Assembly (NCBI GenBank): GCA_017557635.1
Contig: JAFYYH010000020.1
Location: 124,001 to 188,000, forward strand
Reading direction: 5' to 3'
From: Bacteroidaceae bacterium
Lineage (GTDB): Bacteria > Bacteroidota > Bacteroidia > Bacteroidales > Bacteroidaceae
DNA length: 64,000 bases
This document shows positions 50,985-59,640 of the stretch, piece after piece. Below the pieces are notes generated by a model that was not told where the DNA came from, made no database searches, and worked only from the letters and a program-made list of their open reading frames with translations. Positions within the stretch are counted from its first letter, which is position 1, and each line of letters opens with the position of its first letter. The translations under genes and the position numbers were made by a program.

Positions 50985-51012
50985 CTCAATTCTCAATTCT
51001 CAATTCTCAATT
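50985..51012. repeat. Tandem heptamer repeat just after the DAHP synthase stop
   Basis: Four perfect units of CTCAATT on the plus strand, 2 bp from the TGA of the DAHP synthase gene. Same heptamer and same copy number as at 47797-47824 in this operon. Confidence 0.85.
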
Positions 51013-51014
51013 AC

Positions 51015-52025
51015 TCACACGATTTGCTTAAGTGCCACCACCTTACGTGCCACCTCATCAAACTGTGCGGGAGTAAGTGACTGAGCACCGTCGCAGAGAG
51101 CGTGGGTGGGATCGTTGTGAACCTCGATGATAAGACCGTCGGCGCCTGCTGCAACTGCTGCCAGAGACATTGACGGAACCAGGCGTGACTTGCCGGTTGC
51201 GTGGCTGGGGTCAACGATGATGGGCAGGTGTGAGAGTTCCTTTACAACGGGTATGGCACTCAGGTCCAGCACGTTACGTGTGTAGGTGTCGTAACTGCGG
51301 ATACCGCGCTCGCACAGGATGATGTTCTCGTTACCGCCGGCCATGATGTACTCGGCGCTCATGAGCCACTCCTTGATGGTGCTGGAGAGACCGCGTTTGA
51401 GCAGGATGGGCTTGCGGGTACGTCCCAGAGTCTTGAGCAGCTCAAAGTTCTGCATGTTGCGGGCGCCAACCTGAATAAGGTCAACATCCTCAAACAGATC
51501 TAAATGCTTTTCGCTCATGATCTCTGTAACTATGGGCAGTCCTGTTGCCTTACGGGCCTTACGCAGCAGTTCAAGGCCATCGGCTCCCATTCCCTGGAAG
51601 TCGTAGGGTGAAGTTCTGGGTTTGAAGGCGCCGCCGCGCAGAAGGGTTGCGCCCGATGCCTTCACGGCCTGTGCAATGGCTGTGATCTGCTCCTCGGACT
51701 CAACTGAGCAGGGACCGGCAATCATGGCAAAGTTGCCGCCGCCGATCTTGACTTTGTTCTCACCTTCACCGATCTCGACGATTGTGTCGGCGGGGTGGAA
51801 GCGGCGGTTGGCGCATTTGAACGGCTCGCTGATGCGGGTCACTGACTCGATGATGTCAAGTCCGCTCAGCAGGTCGGGGTCGATTCGGCTGGTATCACCT
51901 ATGAGACCGATAACGGTCTGGAACTGTCCTTCACTGATATGTACATCTACTCCCTGGCCTTTGATCCAGTTGATAAGGTTTTTCTTTTGAGTCTCTGAGA
52001 CTCCGGCTTTAAGTACTGCTATCAT
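51015..52025 (-). CDS. aroF: 3-deoxy-7-phosphoheptulonate (DAHP) synthase, AroF type
   Basis: A 336-residue class I-beta DAHP synthase: an N-terminal ferredoxin-like regulatory domain (residues 1-75, [18 protein letters not shown]), then the barrel with [32 protein letters not shown], the catalytic [11 protein letters not shown] and [12 protein letters not shown]. It condenses PEP and erythrose-4-phosphate, the entry step. Feedback control by Tyr/Phe through the N-terminal domain is known for relatives. First structural gene of the operon, behind an attenuator. Confidence 0.94.
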   Translation of the reverse strand: MIAVLKAGVSETQKKNLINWIKGQGVDVHISEGQFQTVIGLIGDTSRIDPDLLSGLDIIESVTRISEPFKCANRRFHPADTIVEIGEGENKVKIGGGNFAMIAGPCSVESEEQITAIAQAVKASGATLLRGGAFKPRTSPYDFQGMGADGLELLRKARKATGLPIVTEIMSEKHLDLFEDVDLIQVGARNMQNFELLKTLGRTRKPILLKRGLSSTIKEWLMSAEYIMAGGNENIILCERGIRSYDTYTRNVLDLSAIPVVKELSHLPIIVDPSHATGKSRLVPSMSLAAVAAGADGLIIEVHNDPTHALCDGAQSLTPAQFDEVARKVVALKQIV

Positions 52026-52057
52026 AGTTTTATGTGTTTGTTTTTACATCAAAAAAA

Positions 52058-52084
52058 GAACCCGAATCATTGATCCGGGCTCTC
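52058..52084 (-). terminator. Attenuator terminator of the aromatic operon
   Basis: On the minus strand GAGCCCGGA and TTCGGGTTC pair around TCAATGA and are followed by seven T residues. It lies between the aromatic leader peptide and the DAHP synthase ATG. Its 5-prime arm (CCCGG) is complementary to CCGGG at 52125-52121, immediately after the leader stop codon, giving the alternative antiterminator pairing expected of attenuation. Confidence 0.85.
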
Positions 52085-52125
52085 TGTTATCTTGTTCGTT
52101 AGTATGCACACAACAAATTACCCGG

Positions 52126-52176
52126 CTATCGTCTGGTAAACCAAAAGTAATAGAAGTATGCGTTAATTGCTTTCAT
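52126..52176 (-). CDS. Aromatic leader peptide of the attenuator
   Basis: A 16-residue ORF, MKAINAYFYYFWFTRR then TAG, with seven aromatic residues in a run of seven (Y F Y Y F W F). It lies upstream of the terminator at 52058-52084 and of the DAHP synthase gene. Ribosome stalling at Tyr/Phe/Trp codons under starvation would leave the CCGGG after the stop codon free to pair with the terminator arm, letting transcription continue. Found by reading the minus strand; too short for ORF tables. Confidence 0.88.
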   Translation of the reverse strand: MKAINAYFYYFWFTRR

Positions 52177-52242
52177 TCTGGGCGCAAAGGTATATAACAT
52201 TTCAACATATTGTCATCCTTGGGTGGGATTTTTTTCATGCAA

Positions 52243-53076
52243 TTAAAGACCGGCCATTTTTTTGATTGCGGGACGGACTACGGGTACGGCATATCCCATG
52301 TGACGCTCAACTTCAATTATCCTCAGAATGGCGAATGGTTTGAGCATCTCCGTAATCTTGTCCGGCTGGGCATCGGCCCCGAAATAGGCTTTTACGAACG
52401 CGGCCCAGAACTTACGGGAGGTCTGGGCGTCGATGTGGTAGAGCTCCTTTATCATTTCGTCGGGGATCATGCAGGTCTGCAGCAGTATTATGCCCAGATC
52501 GAACAGGGGTGAGCCGGTGCAGAAATCGCTCAGGTCTATGAAGTATTTTTTGCCCTCGGGGGTGAAGATTACGTTGCCGTGATGCAGGTCGCCGTGAACT
52601 GCGGTGTTGCCGTCGGGCAGGGTGTCGATGAAGCGTTTGATTCCCTCCCTTTCCTTATCGGACAGGAAGGGGTCCAGGTCCATCTCCTTTTTATATTGCT
52701 CCTTTACGTCGGGGAAGAGACCTTTTGGGGGTACGGTCTGGTGGAGTTGCTTGCACATGTCGGCAAACTCCTGGGCGTACTGCTCCAGGTTTTCGGGGTG
52801 TTCCGATATGGCTCGGGCGTATGATTTCTTGCCCAGCACGCGCTTGAACAGAATGCCCAGACGGCCGTCCTGCGTGCGGACCTGCTCGCCGGGCGTGGGG
52901 CTGGGAACGCCGATCTCATGAACCTTGCAGGCTCGTTCATACTCGCTCAGGCCCAGCTCCTCCAGCTCCTTTGAGTAAAGCTTCAACAGTTCGTCCGGAT
53001 TGCCTTTATTGATGTAACTCTCGCCCAGCTTTCCGCCTCCCGAGAGCTCGTAATCATTAATGTCGATAACCCTCAT
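52243..53076 (-). CDS. Aminoglycoside phosphotransferase-like (APH fold) kinase family protein
   Basis: A 277-residue protein with the protein-kinase-like catalytic core: AVHGDLHHGNVIF (catalytic loop HGDxHxxN, near residue 160) and KYFIDLSDFCTGSPLFDLG (metal-binding Asp). It resembles the TIGR02172-type family of Bacteroidota and Firmicutes rather than a resistance enzyme. Phosphate acceptor unknown. A -7 box TATATTTG is at 53100-53093. Confidence 0.75.
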   Translation of the reverse strand: MRVIDINDYELSGGGKLGESYINKGNPDELLKLYSKELEELGLSEYERACKVHEIGVPSPTPGEQVRTQDGRLGILFKRVLGKKSYARAISEHPENLEQYAQEFADMCKQLHQTVPPKGLFPDVKEQYKKEMDLDPFLSDKEREGIKRFIDTLPDGNTAVHGDLHHGNVIFTPEGKKYFIDLSDFCTGSPLFDLGIILLQTCMIPDEMIKELYHIDAQTSRKFWAAFVKAYFGADAQPDKITEMLKPFAILRIIEVERHMGYAVPVVRPAIKKMAGL

Positions 53077-53092
53077 ATCCAGTCCTTTTCTG

Positions 53093-53120
53093 CAAATATA
53101 GTCATCTTTTTGTATCTTTG
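53093..53120. promoter_or_regulatory. Divergent -7 boxes
   Basis: Minus-strand TATATTTG (53100-53093) and plus-strand TATCTTTG (53113-53120) serve the APH-like and DUF4380 genes. Only 12 bp separate the boxes, so the two polymerases would compete for the same region. Confidence 0.6.
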
Positions 53121-53143
53121 CTCGTAAACAAACTTTGATGCTT

Positions 53144-54043
53144 ATGAAATCTTACAGAATTTTTGTGGCTCTGGTAGCCGCAGCTATATTGGCCCCCGTG
53201 TCTGCACAGACAGTGGAAGGCTCAGTGGATGAAGGCTTTACAATCAAGGCCGGAGGTGTGACTATGACTGTAAGCGCCAAGGAAGGCGGTAAAATAATGT
53301 CTTACAAATACGGCGATCAGGAGATGCTCTCGCAGCTGCGTCCCGCCAACCAGTACGGCAGCACGTTCTGGACCAGCCCGCAGAAAGAGTGGAACTGGCC
53401 GCCCGTAACCGAGTTCGACCGCGCCGCTTACACTGATGAGACCGATGCCGCCAGCGCCGGAAAATCACTCGTGCTCACCAGCCAGGTGGCCCGCAAACTC
53501 CCGTTCCAGATTCAGAAACGATACACCCCCGATCCCAAGGGCAAATTCATAAGCGTAGCGTACACCATCATCAACAAGGGCGACGCCGCCCGCCAGGTCG
53601 CTCCGTGGGAAATCTCCCGAGTAGTGGCCGATGAGACCGCGCTGATATTCTTTGACGCTCCGGTCGATGGCATCACACCCGCCGGTCTGATTCCCTTCAA
53701 GGCCGAGGCCGATGCCTCCTGGTACTCGTTCGAGCAGGCTCCGCAGAACCGCAAGATCAACTCGGACGGCAAGGGCTGGCTGGCATATGCTGCCGGCAAT
53801 CTGCTCATGATCAAGAAGTTCGATGACATCACACCTGATCAGCCCGCACCCGATGAGGCCGAGATTCAGGTTTACGTCAATCAGGGCAAGACCTACATCG
53901 AGCTTGAGAGTCAGGGCGAGTACAAGACCCTTCAGCCCGGCGAAAGCCTGACCTGGGAAGTCAAATGGTACCTGGTACCCCTCAAGGAAGCTCCCGCTCC
54001 CTCAAAAAAGCTTCTTAAACTTGTTCGCAAAACAATAAAATGA
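53144..54043 (+). CDS. DUF4380-type exported protein (mutarotase-like fold)
   Basis: A 299-residue protein with signal peptide MKSYRIFVALVAAAILAPVSA, then GGVTMTVSAKEGGKIMSYKY, FWTSPQKEWNWPPVTEFD and APWEISRVV. This fits DUF4380, beta-sandwich proteins related to galactose mutarotases. Possible role in sugar binding in the periplasm; no proof. ATG 53144 is preferred over ATG 53138. It overlaps yccF by 4 bp. Confidence 0.75.
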   Translation: MKSYRIFVALVAAAILAPVSAQTVEGSVDEGFTIKAGGVTMTVSAKEGGKIMSYKYGDQEMLSQLRPANQYGSTFWTSPQKEWNWPPVTEFDRAAYTDETDAASAGKSLVLTSQVARKLPFQIQKRYTPDPKGKFISVAYTIINKGDAARQVAPWEISRVVADETALIFFDAPVDGITPAGLIPFKAEADASWYSFEQAPQNRKINSDGKGWLAYAAGNLLMIKKFDDITPDQPAPDEAEIQVYVNQGKTYIELESQGEYKTLQPGESLTWEVKWYLVPLKEAPAPSKKLLKLVRKTIK

Positions 54044-54417
54044 AAACGTTAGGAAACATCGTCTGGCTGATTTTTGGCGGTATCGCCACAGCCCTTCTGT
54101 ATTTTGTCGCCGGTTTGCTGGCCTGCGTTACCGTAATCGGAATTCCGTTTGGACTTCAGTTCTTCAAGCTGGGAACCTACGCTCTGATGCCGTTTGGCTA
54201 TGAGCTGGTGGGTCGTGACGGAGAGCCTACTCCCTTGAGCACCCTTTTCAACGTGCTGTGGATTATATTTGGCTGGTGGGAGATTGCATTGCTGCACATC
54301 CTGTTCGGCGTTGTGCTCTGCATCACCATCATTGGCATTCCCCTGGGAATGGCTCACTTCAAGATAGCATTCGCTGCAGTCTTCCCCTTCGGCCGCGAAA
54401 TCCGTAAGACAGAATAA
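54040..54417 (+). CDS. yccF: YccF-family inner-membrane protein
   Basis: A 125-residue protein with two repeats of the YccF unit: GNIVWLIFGGIATALLYF ... VTVIGIPFGLQFFKLG and VLWIIFGWWEIALLHIL ... ITIIGIPLGMAHFKI. Four membrane segments. Function unknown. Genes on both sides overlap or abut (next ATG directly after its TAA). Confidence 0.88.
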   Translation: MKTLGNIVWLIFGGIATALLYFVAGLLACVTVIGIPFGLQFFKLGTYALMPFGYELVGRDGEPTPLSTLFNVLWIIFGWWEIALLHILFGVVLCITIIGIPLGMAHFKIAFAAVFPFGREIRKTE

Positions 54418-54774
54418 ATGGAAGATTTCATCCTTAGGGAGATCGACAAGATCGGTGAGCTCCTTTTCTACCTTGCGCGCAAACTGGGAATCTACAAAGA
54501 GAATATCCCCAATTTCACTGTGGCCGATGTCAAATCAGAGTTCAATCACGCTGAGCTTGACATCGACCTGGACTCGATCATCGGCCAGAAGTATCCCATA
54601 TCATATCTGGTCGAGGAGCAGAAAGTTACGCTCAAGGCACTCGAGGCCCTGACTGATATAATCGTCCACACATCGGACATCGACCCGCAAAAGAAAAAGG
54701 AAATCCTTGACGACGCCGTCAGATATCTGGACAGCAAAGGCTACATCTCATTCCGCCTCTACTCGCTGAGGTGA
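54418..54774 (+). CDS. Hypothetical small cytoplasmic protein
   Basis: A 118-residue, mostly helical acidic protein (MEDFILREIDKIGELLFYLA; KKKEILDDAVRYLDSKGYIS). No known motif. Third gene of the DUF4380-yccF operon. Its TGA stop (54772-54774) is formed by the first bases of the 120-bp palindromic element, as for the lipoprotein gene ending at 4194. Confidence 0.68.
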   Translation: MEDFILREIDKIGELLFYLARKLGIYKENIPNFTVADVKSEFNHAELDIDLDSIIGQKYPISYLVEEQKVTLKALEALTDIIVHTSDIDPQKKKEILDDAVRYLDSKGYISFRLYSLR

Positions 54775-54890
54775 CAAAGGGGACGGTTCCGTTTGGCACG
54801 CACAAAAAGAATCCCATCTGCGCTACAGTATGCTCAGATGGGATTTTTGCTTTAGGCGAACGTGCCAAACGGAACCGTCCCCTTTGTCAC
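54771..54890. repeat. 120-bp palindromic element, copy B, supplying two stop codons
   Basis: Perfect 30-bp inverted ends (54771-54800 and 54861-54890), identical to those of copy A at 4191-4310. The 60-bp interior is the reverse complement of copy A with a few changes, so it sits in the opposite orientation. The left end gives the TGA of the plus-strand gene (54772-54774) and the right end the TGA of the minus-strand gene (54889-54887). The inner hairpin with T-runs should terminate both transcripts. Confidence 0.9.
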
Positions 54891-57328
54891 AACTTTTTCA
54901 GAGTTTCGATCAGGGCGGGGAGGTTGTTGGGGGAGCACTGGACGTTCAGGAGGGCGCCGTTGCGGTTGAGCAGACGGTAGGTGGGGTAGCCTGTGACGTT
55001 GAGGAAATGCTCCACGAGAGTCTGCTGATCGGCCGGTAGGTTGTAGTGAACGCAGTCAGGACCAGTCAGGTTGTACTCCTTGATCACACCCTTCCAGGCG
55101 CTGTCGCTGGTGCCGCTCGCCAGATAGAGATAGACAATGTCAAACTCCTTGAGGGCGGCCTTGAGCTCGGCAGTATGAGAGAGGTTCTCCAAGCACGGAC
55201 CGCACCATGAGCCCCAGACATCGATATAGACAATCTTGCCGCGATAAGCCTCTGTAATCTTGCGCAGAATCTGCTCGCCGTCCGACATACCCGCCAGATC
55301 CTGGGCCGATACGTCATTACCCAGTGAAGCCAGATCAACATTCTCCAGCGCCAGATACTTGTCATTCACGGCATGAACCGCCTGGATGCAAGGCTCAAAC
55401 GATACGATGCTGTCAAAGAGGTTGATAAAGGTCGCGGACATGGAGTGGCGCGAGTTCTTGAGATTGCGGAGCATATAATGCGACAGAACGATATCGTCCA
55501 GCTGAGACTCAAATCCCAGCGAGTCAAGAGCGGCCAGAATCATACTCATCTCATTGTTTGTCAGGAATAACTGAGCGAACTCATCGACATAAGCCATAAG
55601 ATTCTTGTCCTGAGTCAGCTTAACGGCCTCATTCATCTTTTCCTTTTCATCGTCCGAAAGCATAATATCCAGCGTATCGGAAATACGCTTGTCATCGGGC
55701 CCGATCTCTTCCATGACCTTGCGGACCATATCATCGTAATGCTCGTACCAGTTGATGAGTTCCTGCTCGTCGGGAGTGAACGTCACCTTACCGTTCTTGA
55801 CGCAGTAATCGGCCAGGTCCCTGAGAGTGATGGGCAGGGTCCTGTTGGGTTCGGCTGCCAGCGCATCGGTAAAGTCATCCATGAAATAGTTGAATTCATA
55901 GAACAGCGAGTAGGGCTTGATGGAATTAGTCCTGATGTCGTTCCTGATAAAGTCAATCATGAAACCGGGAATGCGGTAACTGCGGTCCGGGTTATGGAAA
56001 CGTGCCTGGCCGATGGACGAGTAAACGTCCAGAGTGGCACTTACGCGCGCAAAATCCAGCAATGCGTCCGATATTGACGGATGCACCTTGAACAGGCTGT
56101 CCAAACGGGCCATCTTGGCATCGCGCTCGGTGATGAGATACTCCAGATAAGCCTCCATATTGTGCTCATCATCAGTCTCCTCAATCCTCTTGTAGCTGCT
56201 TAAAACGACGTCCTGATATGCCAGGAACTCGTTCTGCAGCCTTGACCTCTGGCCCATCACGTACTCGCGGTTGTTATCCACGTTGCTGTACACAAAATAG
56301 GTGCGGCCCGGCTCCAGCGGCATCGAGAAACCGGAAGCGCGGTTATGCCTGATCACCGCATCGGTCGTATTCACCAGCGGCAGCGTCACGCTGAAATAAC
56401 CGTTAGAGTCAGTCTGGAAAGTATGCTGCACAATCTCGTTGCGGATGGCATCGGGATAATCAATGGTAAACGTAGTGCTCGTCCTGCCCTGGCCGATGAG
56501 CTGGCCGTTGATTGTAGTGCTCAACGTATCCTGGTAGCCGTAATCCCACAGACGGTAATTGCGGCGCTCAGCACGCTGATAATCAGGCACGTTCCTTGAG
56601 TCAAACGACGTGCAGGTGAACTGCTTCGTTCCGTCGGGCGCCTGAATGCGCATAGTGCGCTTACCCTTCTTGAGAGCGCCAATCTGCACCTTTGCCTCCA
56701 GATTACCTGACTTTATGGTGATATCCTGGACCGATGTACTTGCATCATCCAGCTTGCCCTCATAAGTCCAGACCTTGCAGTCATAAATAACATGGCCGCC
56801 ATCCATGAAACCGATGATCCAGTTTCCGGTGCGCGTGCTCTTCCAGAAAGTGTAGTTAAGTGCCAGAGAATTAGGATCATGCATGTGAATGCCGTACAGG
56901 TTGAAGGCATTCGGATCACCGTCCTTCTCCACCAGGTCAAAAGACTTGACAGAGGCGGGCATCGGCTCAAAATGGAAAGTCAGGAAATCGTTGTTGGTAC
57001 GGTTCATGGGGCGGTACTGGTCGGGCTCGATGCCGTCCAGCGACAGCAGCTTGTAGGTCTTGCCGTCGGCCTTGAGCGTGGTCTGGCTTCCGAACGAGTA
57101 CATACGGCCCTCAAAGCCGTGCACCTTCATGTGAACGGTAGTCTCATCAGTGCCGAATTCAACCTTCTGAATGGTGAACTCCCAATAACCTTTGTGGAAA
57201 TTAAACGTACTCCAGTCAACCGACGGCGCGATCCAGGTGTTCTGGTCGGCGCTTTGCGGCGGAGTGGGGGTGCAATTGGTCAGTAATGCAAGAAATACGG
57301 CAAACAACAGTGGGTTAACGTGTCTCAT
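54887..57328 (-). CDS. Large lipoprotein with C-terminal TlpA/AhpC-type thioredoxin domain
   Basis: An 813-residue exported lipoprotein: the signal peptide ends FLALLTNC (lipobox). A beta-rich N-terminal region, a carboxypeptidase-regulatory-like or DUF4369-type part, and a long helical middle (residues 350-650) are followed by a thioredoxin domain with YIDVWGSWCGPCLENL (CxxC). Such proteins are periplasmic thiol-disulfide reductases in Bacteroidota. Its stop codon lies within palindromic element copy B. A -7 box TATCTTTG is at 57362-57355. Confidence 0.8.
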   Translation of the reverse strand: MRHVNPLLFAVFLALLTNCTPTPPQSADQNTWIAPSVDWSTFNFHKGYWEFTIQKVEFGTDETTVHMKVHGFEGRMYSFGSQTTLKADGKTYKLLSLDGIEPDQYRPMNRTNNDFLTFHFEPMPASVKSFDLVEKDGDPNAFNLYGIHMHDPNSLALNYTFWKSTRTGNWIIGFMDGGHVIYDCKVWTYEGKLDDASTSVQDITIKSGNLEAKVQIGALKKGKRTMRIQAPDGTKQFTCTSFDSRNVPDYQRAERRNYRLWDYGYQDTLSTTINGQLIGQGRTSTTFTIDYPDAIRNEIVQHTFQTDSNGYFSVTLPLVNTTDAVIRHNRASGFSMPLEPGRTYFVYSNVDNNREYVMGQRSRLQNEFLAYQDVVLSSYKRIEETDDEHNMEAYLEYLITERDAKMARLDSLFKVHPSISDALLDFARVSATLDVYSSIGQARFHNPDRSYRIPGFMIDFIRNDIRTNSIKPYSLFYEFNYFMDDFTDALAAEPNRTLPITLRDLADYCVKNGKVTFTPDEQELINWYEHYDDMVRKVMEEIGPDDKRISDTLDIMLSDDEKEKMNEAVKLTQDKNLMAYVDEFAQLFLTNNEMSMILAALDSLGFESQLDDIVLSHYMLRNLKNSRHSMSATFINLFDSIVSFEPCIQAVHAVNDKYLALENVDLASLGNDVSAQDLAGMSDGEQILRKITEAYRGKIVYIDVWGSWCGPCLENLSHTAELKAALKEFDIVYLYLASGTSDSAWKGVIKEYNLTGPDCVHYNLPADQQTLVEHFLNVTGYPTYRLLNRNGALLNVQCSPNNLPALIETLKKL

Positions 57329-57453
57329 CCTTTTTCAATTATCAGTTTGAGCCACAAAGATATAAAAAAATTATTCAAGCCGCAGGTTCAGATCATCGGC
57401 CGATAATACAAATGCTACTTTACTCATCACGTCAAAGGTACAGTTCTTTTTTT

Positions 57454-57461
57454 TATATTTG
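57454..57461 (+). promoter_or_regulatory. -7 box very close to the rmuC start codon
   Basis: TATATTTG ends only 4 bp before the ATG at 57466. If used, transcription would begin at or next to the start codon, giving a leaderless or nearly leaderless mRNA. Confidence 0.45.
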
Positions 57462-57465
57462 CGGT

Positions 57466-58740
57466 ATGGTATACGTTATTATTCTACTTTGCGTTGCAGT
57501 GGCAGCATTGGCGGTAGGCTGGCTTATCAGCAGCAAGCGCCAGAGCAGCCGGATTACAGATCGTGAAAAGTCGATTGCCAAGCTGGAATCGGACCTGAAT
57601 GCCGAGCGCCAGATGCGTCAGAACGACCGCGCCACCCATGAGCAGATGCTCCGTGAACTCAAGGAGAACCAGGCATCGTTCATAAAGGCGGCCCAGGACG
57701 AGCTGGCAGTGCGCAACAACGACCAGTTCAAGAAACATGAGGAGGCACTGAGCCAGAAGGCGGCCGATGCCCTAAAGACCGTAACCGACAGCCTGAACAA
57801 GGACATCCGCGAGATGAAGCAGTCATTCGACGCAAACAAGGAGGCCCAGATAGCACAGAGCGCCGCCATCAAAACCAAGATGGAGGAGACCGCCCGCCAT
57901 ATGACCGACTCCGCAATGTCCATAGGCAATCAGGCCGAGAACCTGGCCAACGCCATAAAAGGCAAGAACAAAATGCAGGGCATATTCGGCGAGACCGTCC
58001 TTGAGAACATGCTCAAGGCCGAGGGTCTGCGCCTGGGAACCGACTACGACAAAGAATTCTGGATCCGCGACGACGAGGACGGCAAGCGAACCGTCAATGA
58101 GGAAACCAGGAAGATGATGCGTCCCGACTTCATACTCCACTTCCCCGACGGCACCAACGTGATCCTGGACTCCAAAGTATCACTCACGGCCTTATCGGAC
58201 TACTATGATGCCGAGACCGATGAGCAGCGCCAGGACGCCATAGAGCGCAACACCCAGTCAGTCTGGAACCACGTCAAGGAACTTTCTACAAAAAAATACC
58301 AGGACCACTTCAAGAAGTATAAGACCTTGGAGTACACCATAATGTTTATACCAACCTGGAGTGCCTACCAGCTGGCCAAGGACGATGATCCCACACTCTT
58401 TGCCAAGGCATTCAACGAATTCAAAGTGCTCATAACCACCGAGGAGACCCTGATACCGTTCCTCAAGATGGTCAACACCACATGGGTGCAGAGCGTCCAG
58501 ATGGACAATATGGCCAAGATCATCGATAAGGCCACCACAATGGTCGAGCGCGTAGCCCTGTTCTGCGAGGAGAACAACAAACTGGGCTCGCAGCTAAACG
58601 CCGCGCTCCAGACATACACAGATAACACCAAACGTCTGGTCGAGGGCCGTCAGAGCATTGTCAAGGCGGCTCACGACGTTGAGGAGCTGGGGGTGAAATC
58701 CACTAAGAAAGCGCTGCCTCCGGTTAAGGCGGAGGAATAG
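57466..58740 (+). CDS. rmuC: DNA recombination protein RmuC
   Basis: A 424-residue protein: one N-terminal membrane segment (VYVIILLCVAVAALAVGWLI), a long coiled coil (residues 30-150), then the RmuC nuclease-like domain with GIFGETVLENMLKAEGL, RPDFILHFPDGTNVILDSKV and a C-terminal ALFCEENNKLG. RmuC limits inversion of short repeats, which is of interest in a window rich in palindromes. ATG 57466 is chosen because it begins the membrane segment. Confidence 0.92.
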   Translation: MVYVIILLCVAVAALAVGWLISSKRQSSRITDREKSIAKLESDLNAERQMRQNDRATHEQMLRELKENQASFIKAAQDELAVRNNDQFKKHEEALSQKAADALKTVTDSLNKDIREMKQSFDANKEAQIAQSAAIKTKMEETARHMTDSAMSIGNQAENLANAIKGKNKMQGIFGETVLENMLKAEGLRLGTDYDKEFWIRDDEDGKRTVNEETRKMMRPDFILHFPDGTNVILDSKVSLTALSDYYDAETDEQRQDAIERNTQSVWNHVKELSTKKYQDHFKKYKTLEYTIMFIPTWSAYQLAKDDDPTLFAKAFNEFKVLITTEETLIPFLKMVNTTWVQSVQMDNMAKIIDKATTMVERVALFCEENNKLGSQLNAALQTYTDNTKRLVEGRQSIVKAAHDVEELGVKSTKKALPPVKAEE

Positions 58741-58743
58741 CAC

Positions 58744-58760
58744 CATCGTCCCCAATGGCA
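58744..58760. repeat. Fragment of the GTCCCCAATGGCAC repeat
   Basis: CATCGTCCCCAATGGCACTA lies just after the rmuC stop. The core CGTCCCCAATGGCACTA recurs at 59598-59614 and 60910-60926. Single arm only; no partner seen here. Confidence 0.6.
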
Positions 58761-58767
58761 CTAATGG

Positions 58768-59394
58768 CTACAGCAATTTCTTAAGACTCCAGTTGCCCAT
58801 GGTTTGACCGTTATGGGTAATCTCAAACTCATTGAACACCTGGTAGCCGCGTTTTGTGTAGAAACTCAGGTTCTCCCGGTTGTTGGTGAACAGTACCATA
58901 GTCTTACCCCCGTGCCGGCGAACGTAATCCTCCAGATACGATAGGAACTCAGTGCCGATGCCTTGGTTGTGAAACGAGGGATCAACCTCAATCATACTCA
59001 GGTACCATACATGGGGATTGTTCTTCTGATAATCATGACATGGGGTACCGGCCTCCTGATCCTTGGCCAGGAAAGCATGCAGATGCTTCCAGTTGGTAAG
59101 GAAATACATCTTCAGATAACCGCTCAGTATGAACTTGAGTACCGATGGCTGCTTGTAACCTGGTGGCTCAAGCGCCGCCTCGGCCACCATCCGGCCGTCC
59201 AGACGTGCGGTCAACATATGCGAGCCCTTAAAGTTTCCCTTCCTGTTTATTGCCAGGAATCGGGCCAAACCCCTTTGCCGCTCCTTAACACCAGGGAAAA
59301 AGATGGTTATGTAGATATAATCAAAATATGCTCTGGCAGCCAGCTGGGAGGCCTCCTTGATTTCGTCCTTTTTTAATGTTTCAAATATTAGCAT
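58768..59394 (-). CDS. GNAT family N-acetyltransferase
   Basis: A 208-residue GNAT protein: AARAYFDYIYITIFFPG at the N-terminus and the acetyl-CoA loop SMIEVDPSFHNQGIGTEFL (Q/RxxGxG/A type) near residue 150, then NRENLSFYTKRGYQVFNEFE. Substrate unknown. ATG 59394 chosen over an upstream start with no fold match. Not related closely to the acetyltransferase at 36.7-37.9 kb. Confidence 0.82.
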   Translation of the reverse strand: MLIFETLKKDEIKEASQLAARAYFDYIYITIFFPGVKERQRGLARFLAINRKGNFKGSHMLTARLDGRMVAEAALEPPGYKQPSVLKFILSGYLKMYFLTNWKHLHAFLAKDQEAGTPCHDYQKNNPHVWYLSMIEVDPSFHNQGIGTEFLSYLEDYVRRHGGKTMVLFTNNRENLSFYTKRGYQVFNEFEITHNGQTMGNWSLKKLL

Positions 59395-59474
59395 AAGATT
59401 GTCCCTTTTACTGATGCATACAAAGTAAGCAAATATTTGCGATATCAAAAAAATCCCATCACTGATGGGACAAT

Positions 59475-59614
59475 AAGAGATCTGTCCCCGCTGTCACCAA
59501 ATAGTACCAAAGAGCGCTCGGCCTGAAGGGACGCTTTCACAAAGCGAAGCGACTGAAAGAAGGTTTAGTTCGACGGCCCCGAAGGGGGAAAGTCAACCGT
59601 CCCCAATGGCACTA
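59475..59614. repeat. Dispersed GGGGAC-type element, interrupted copy
   Basis: Two blocks match the uninterrupted copy at 60867-60926: 59475-59514 (AAGAGATcTGTCCCCGCTG then TCACCAAATAGTACCAAAGAG) and 59595-59614 (AACCGTCCCCAATGGCACTA). Between them is an 80-bp insert (59515-59594) lacking in the other copy. Gene-free stretch between the GNAT and ORF6N genes. Confidence 0.8.
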
Positions 59615-59640
59615 TGTTCGCTGTAATGGTGTTTGAGGCC

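Noticed and set aside
50985..51012. CRISPR-like or minisatellite array
   Set aside because: Units are contiguous heptamers without spacers; there are no cas genes.
52243..53076. Aminoglycoside resistance gene
   Set aside because: It has the APH-type kinase core, but its overall sequence fits a broad Bacteroidota family of unknown small-molecule kinases, and the context is housekeeping.
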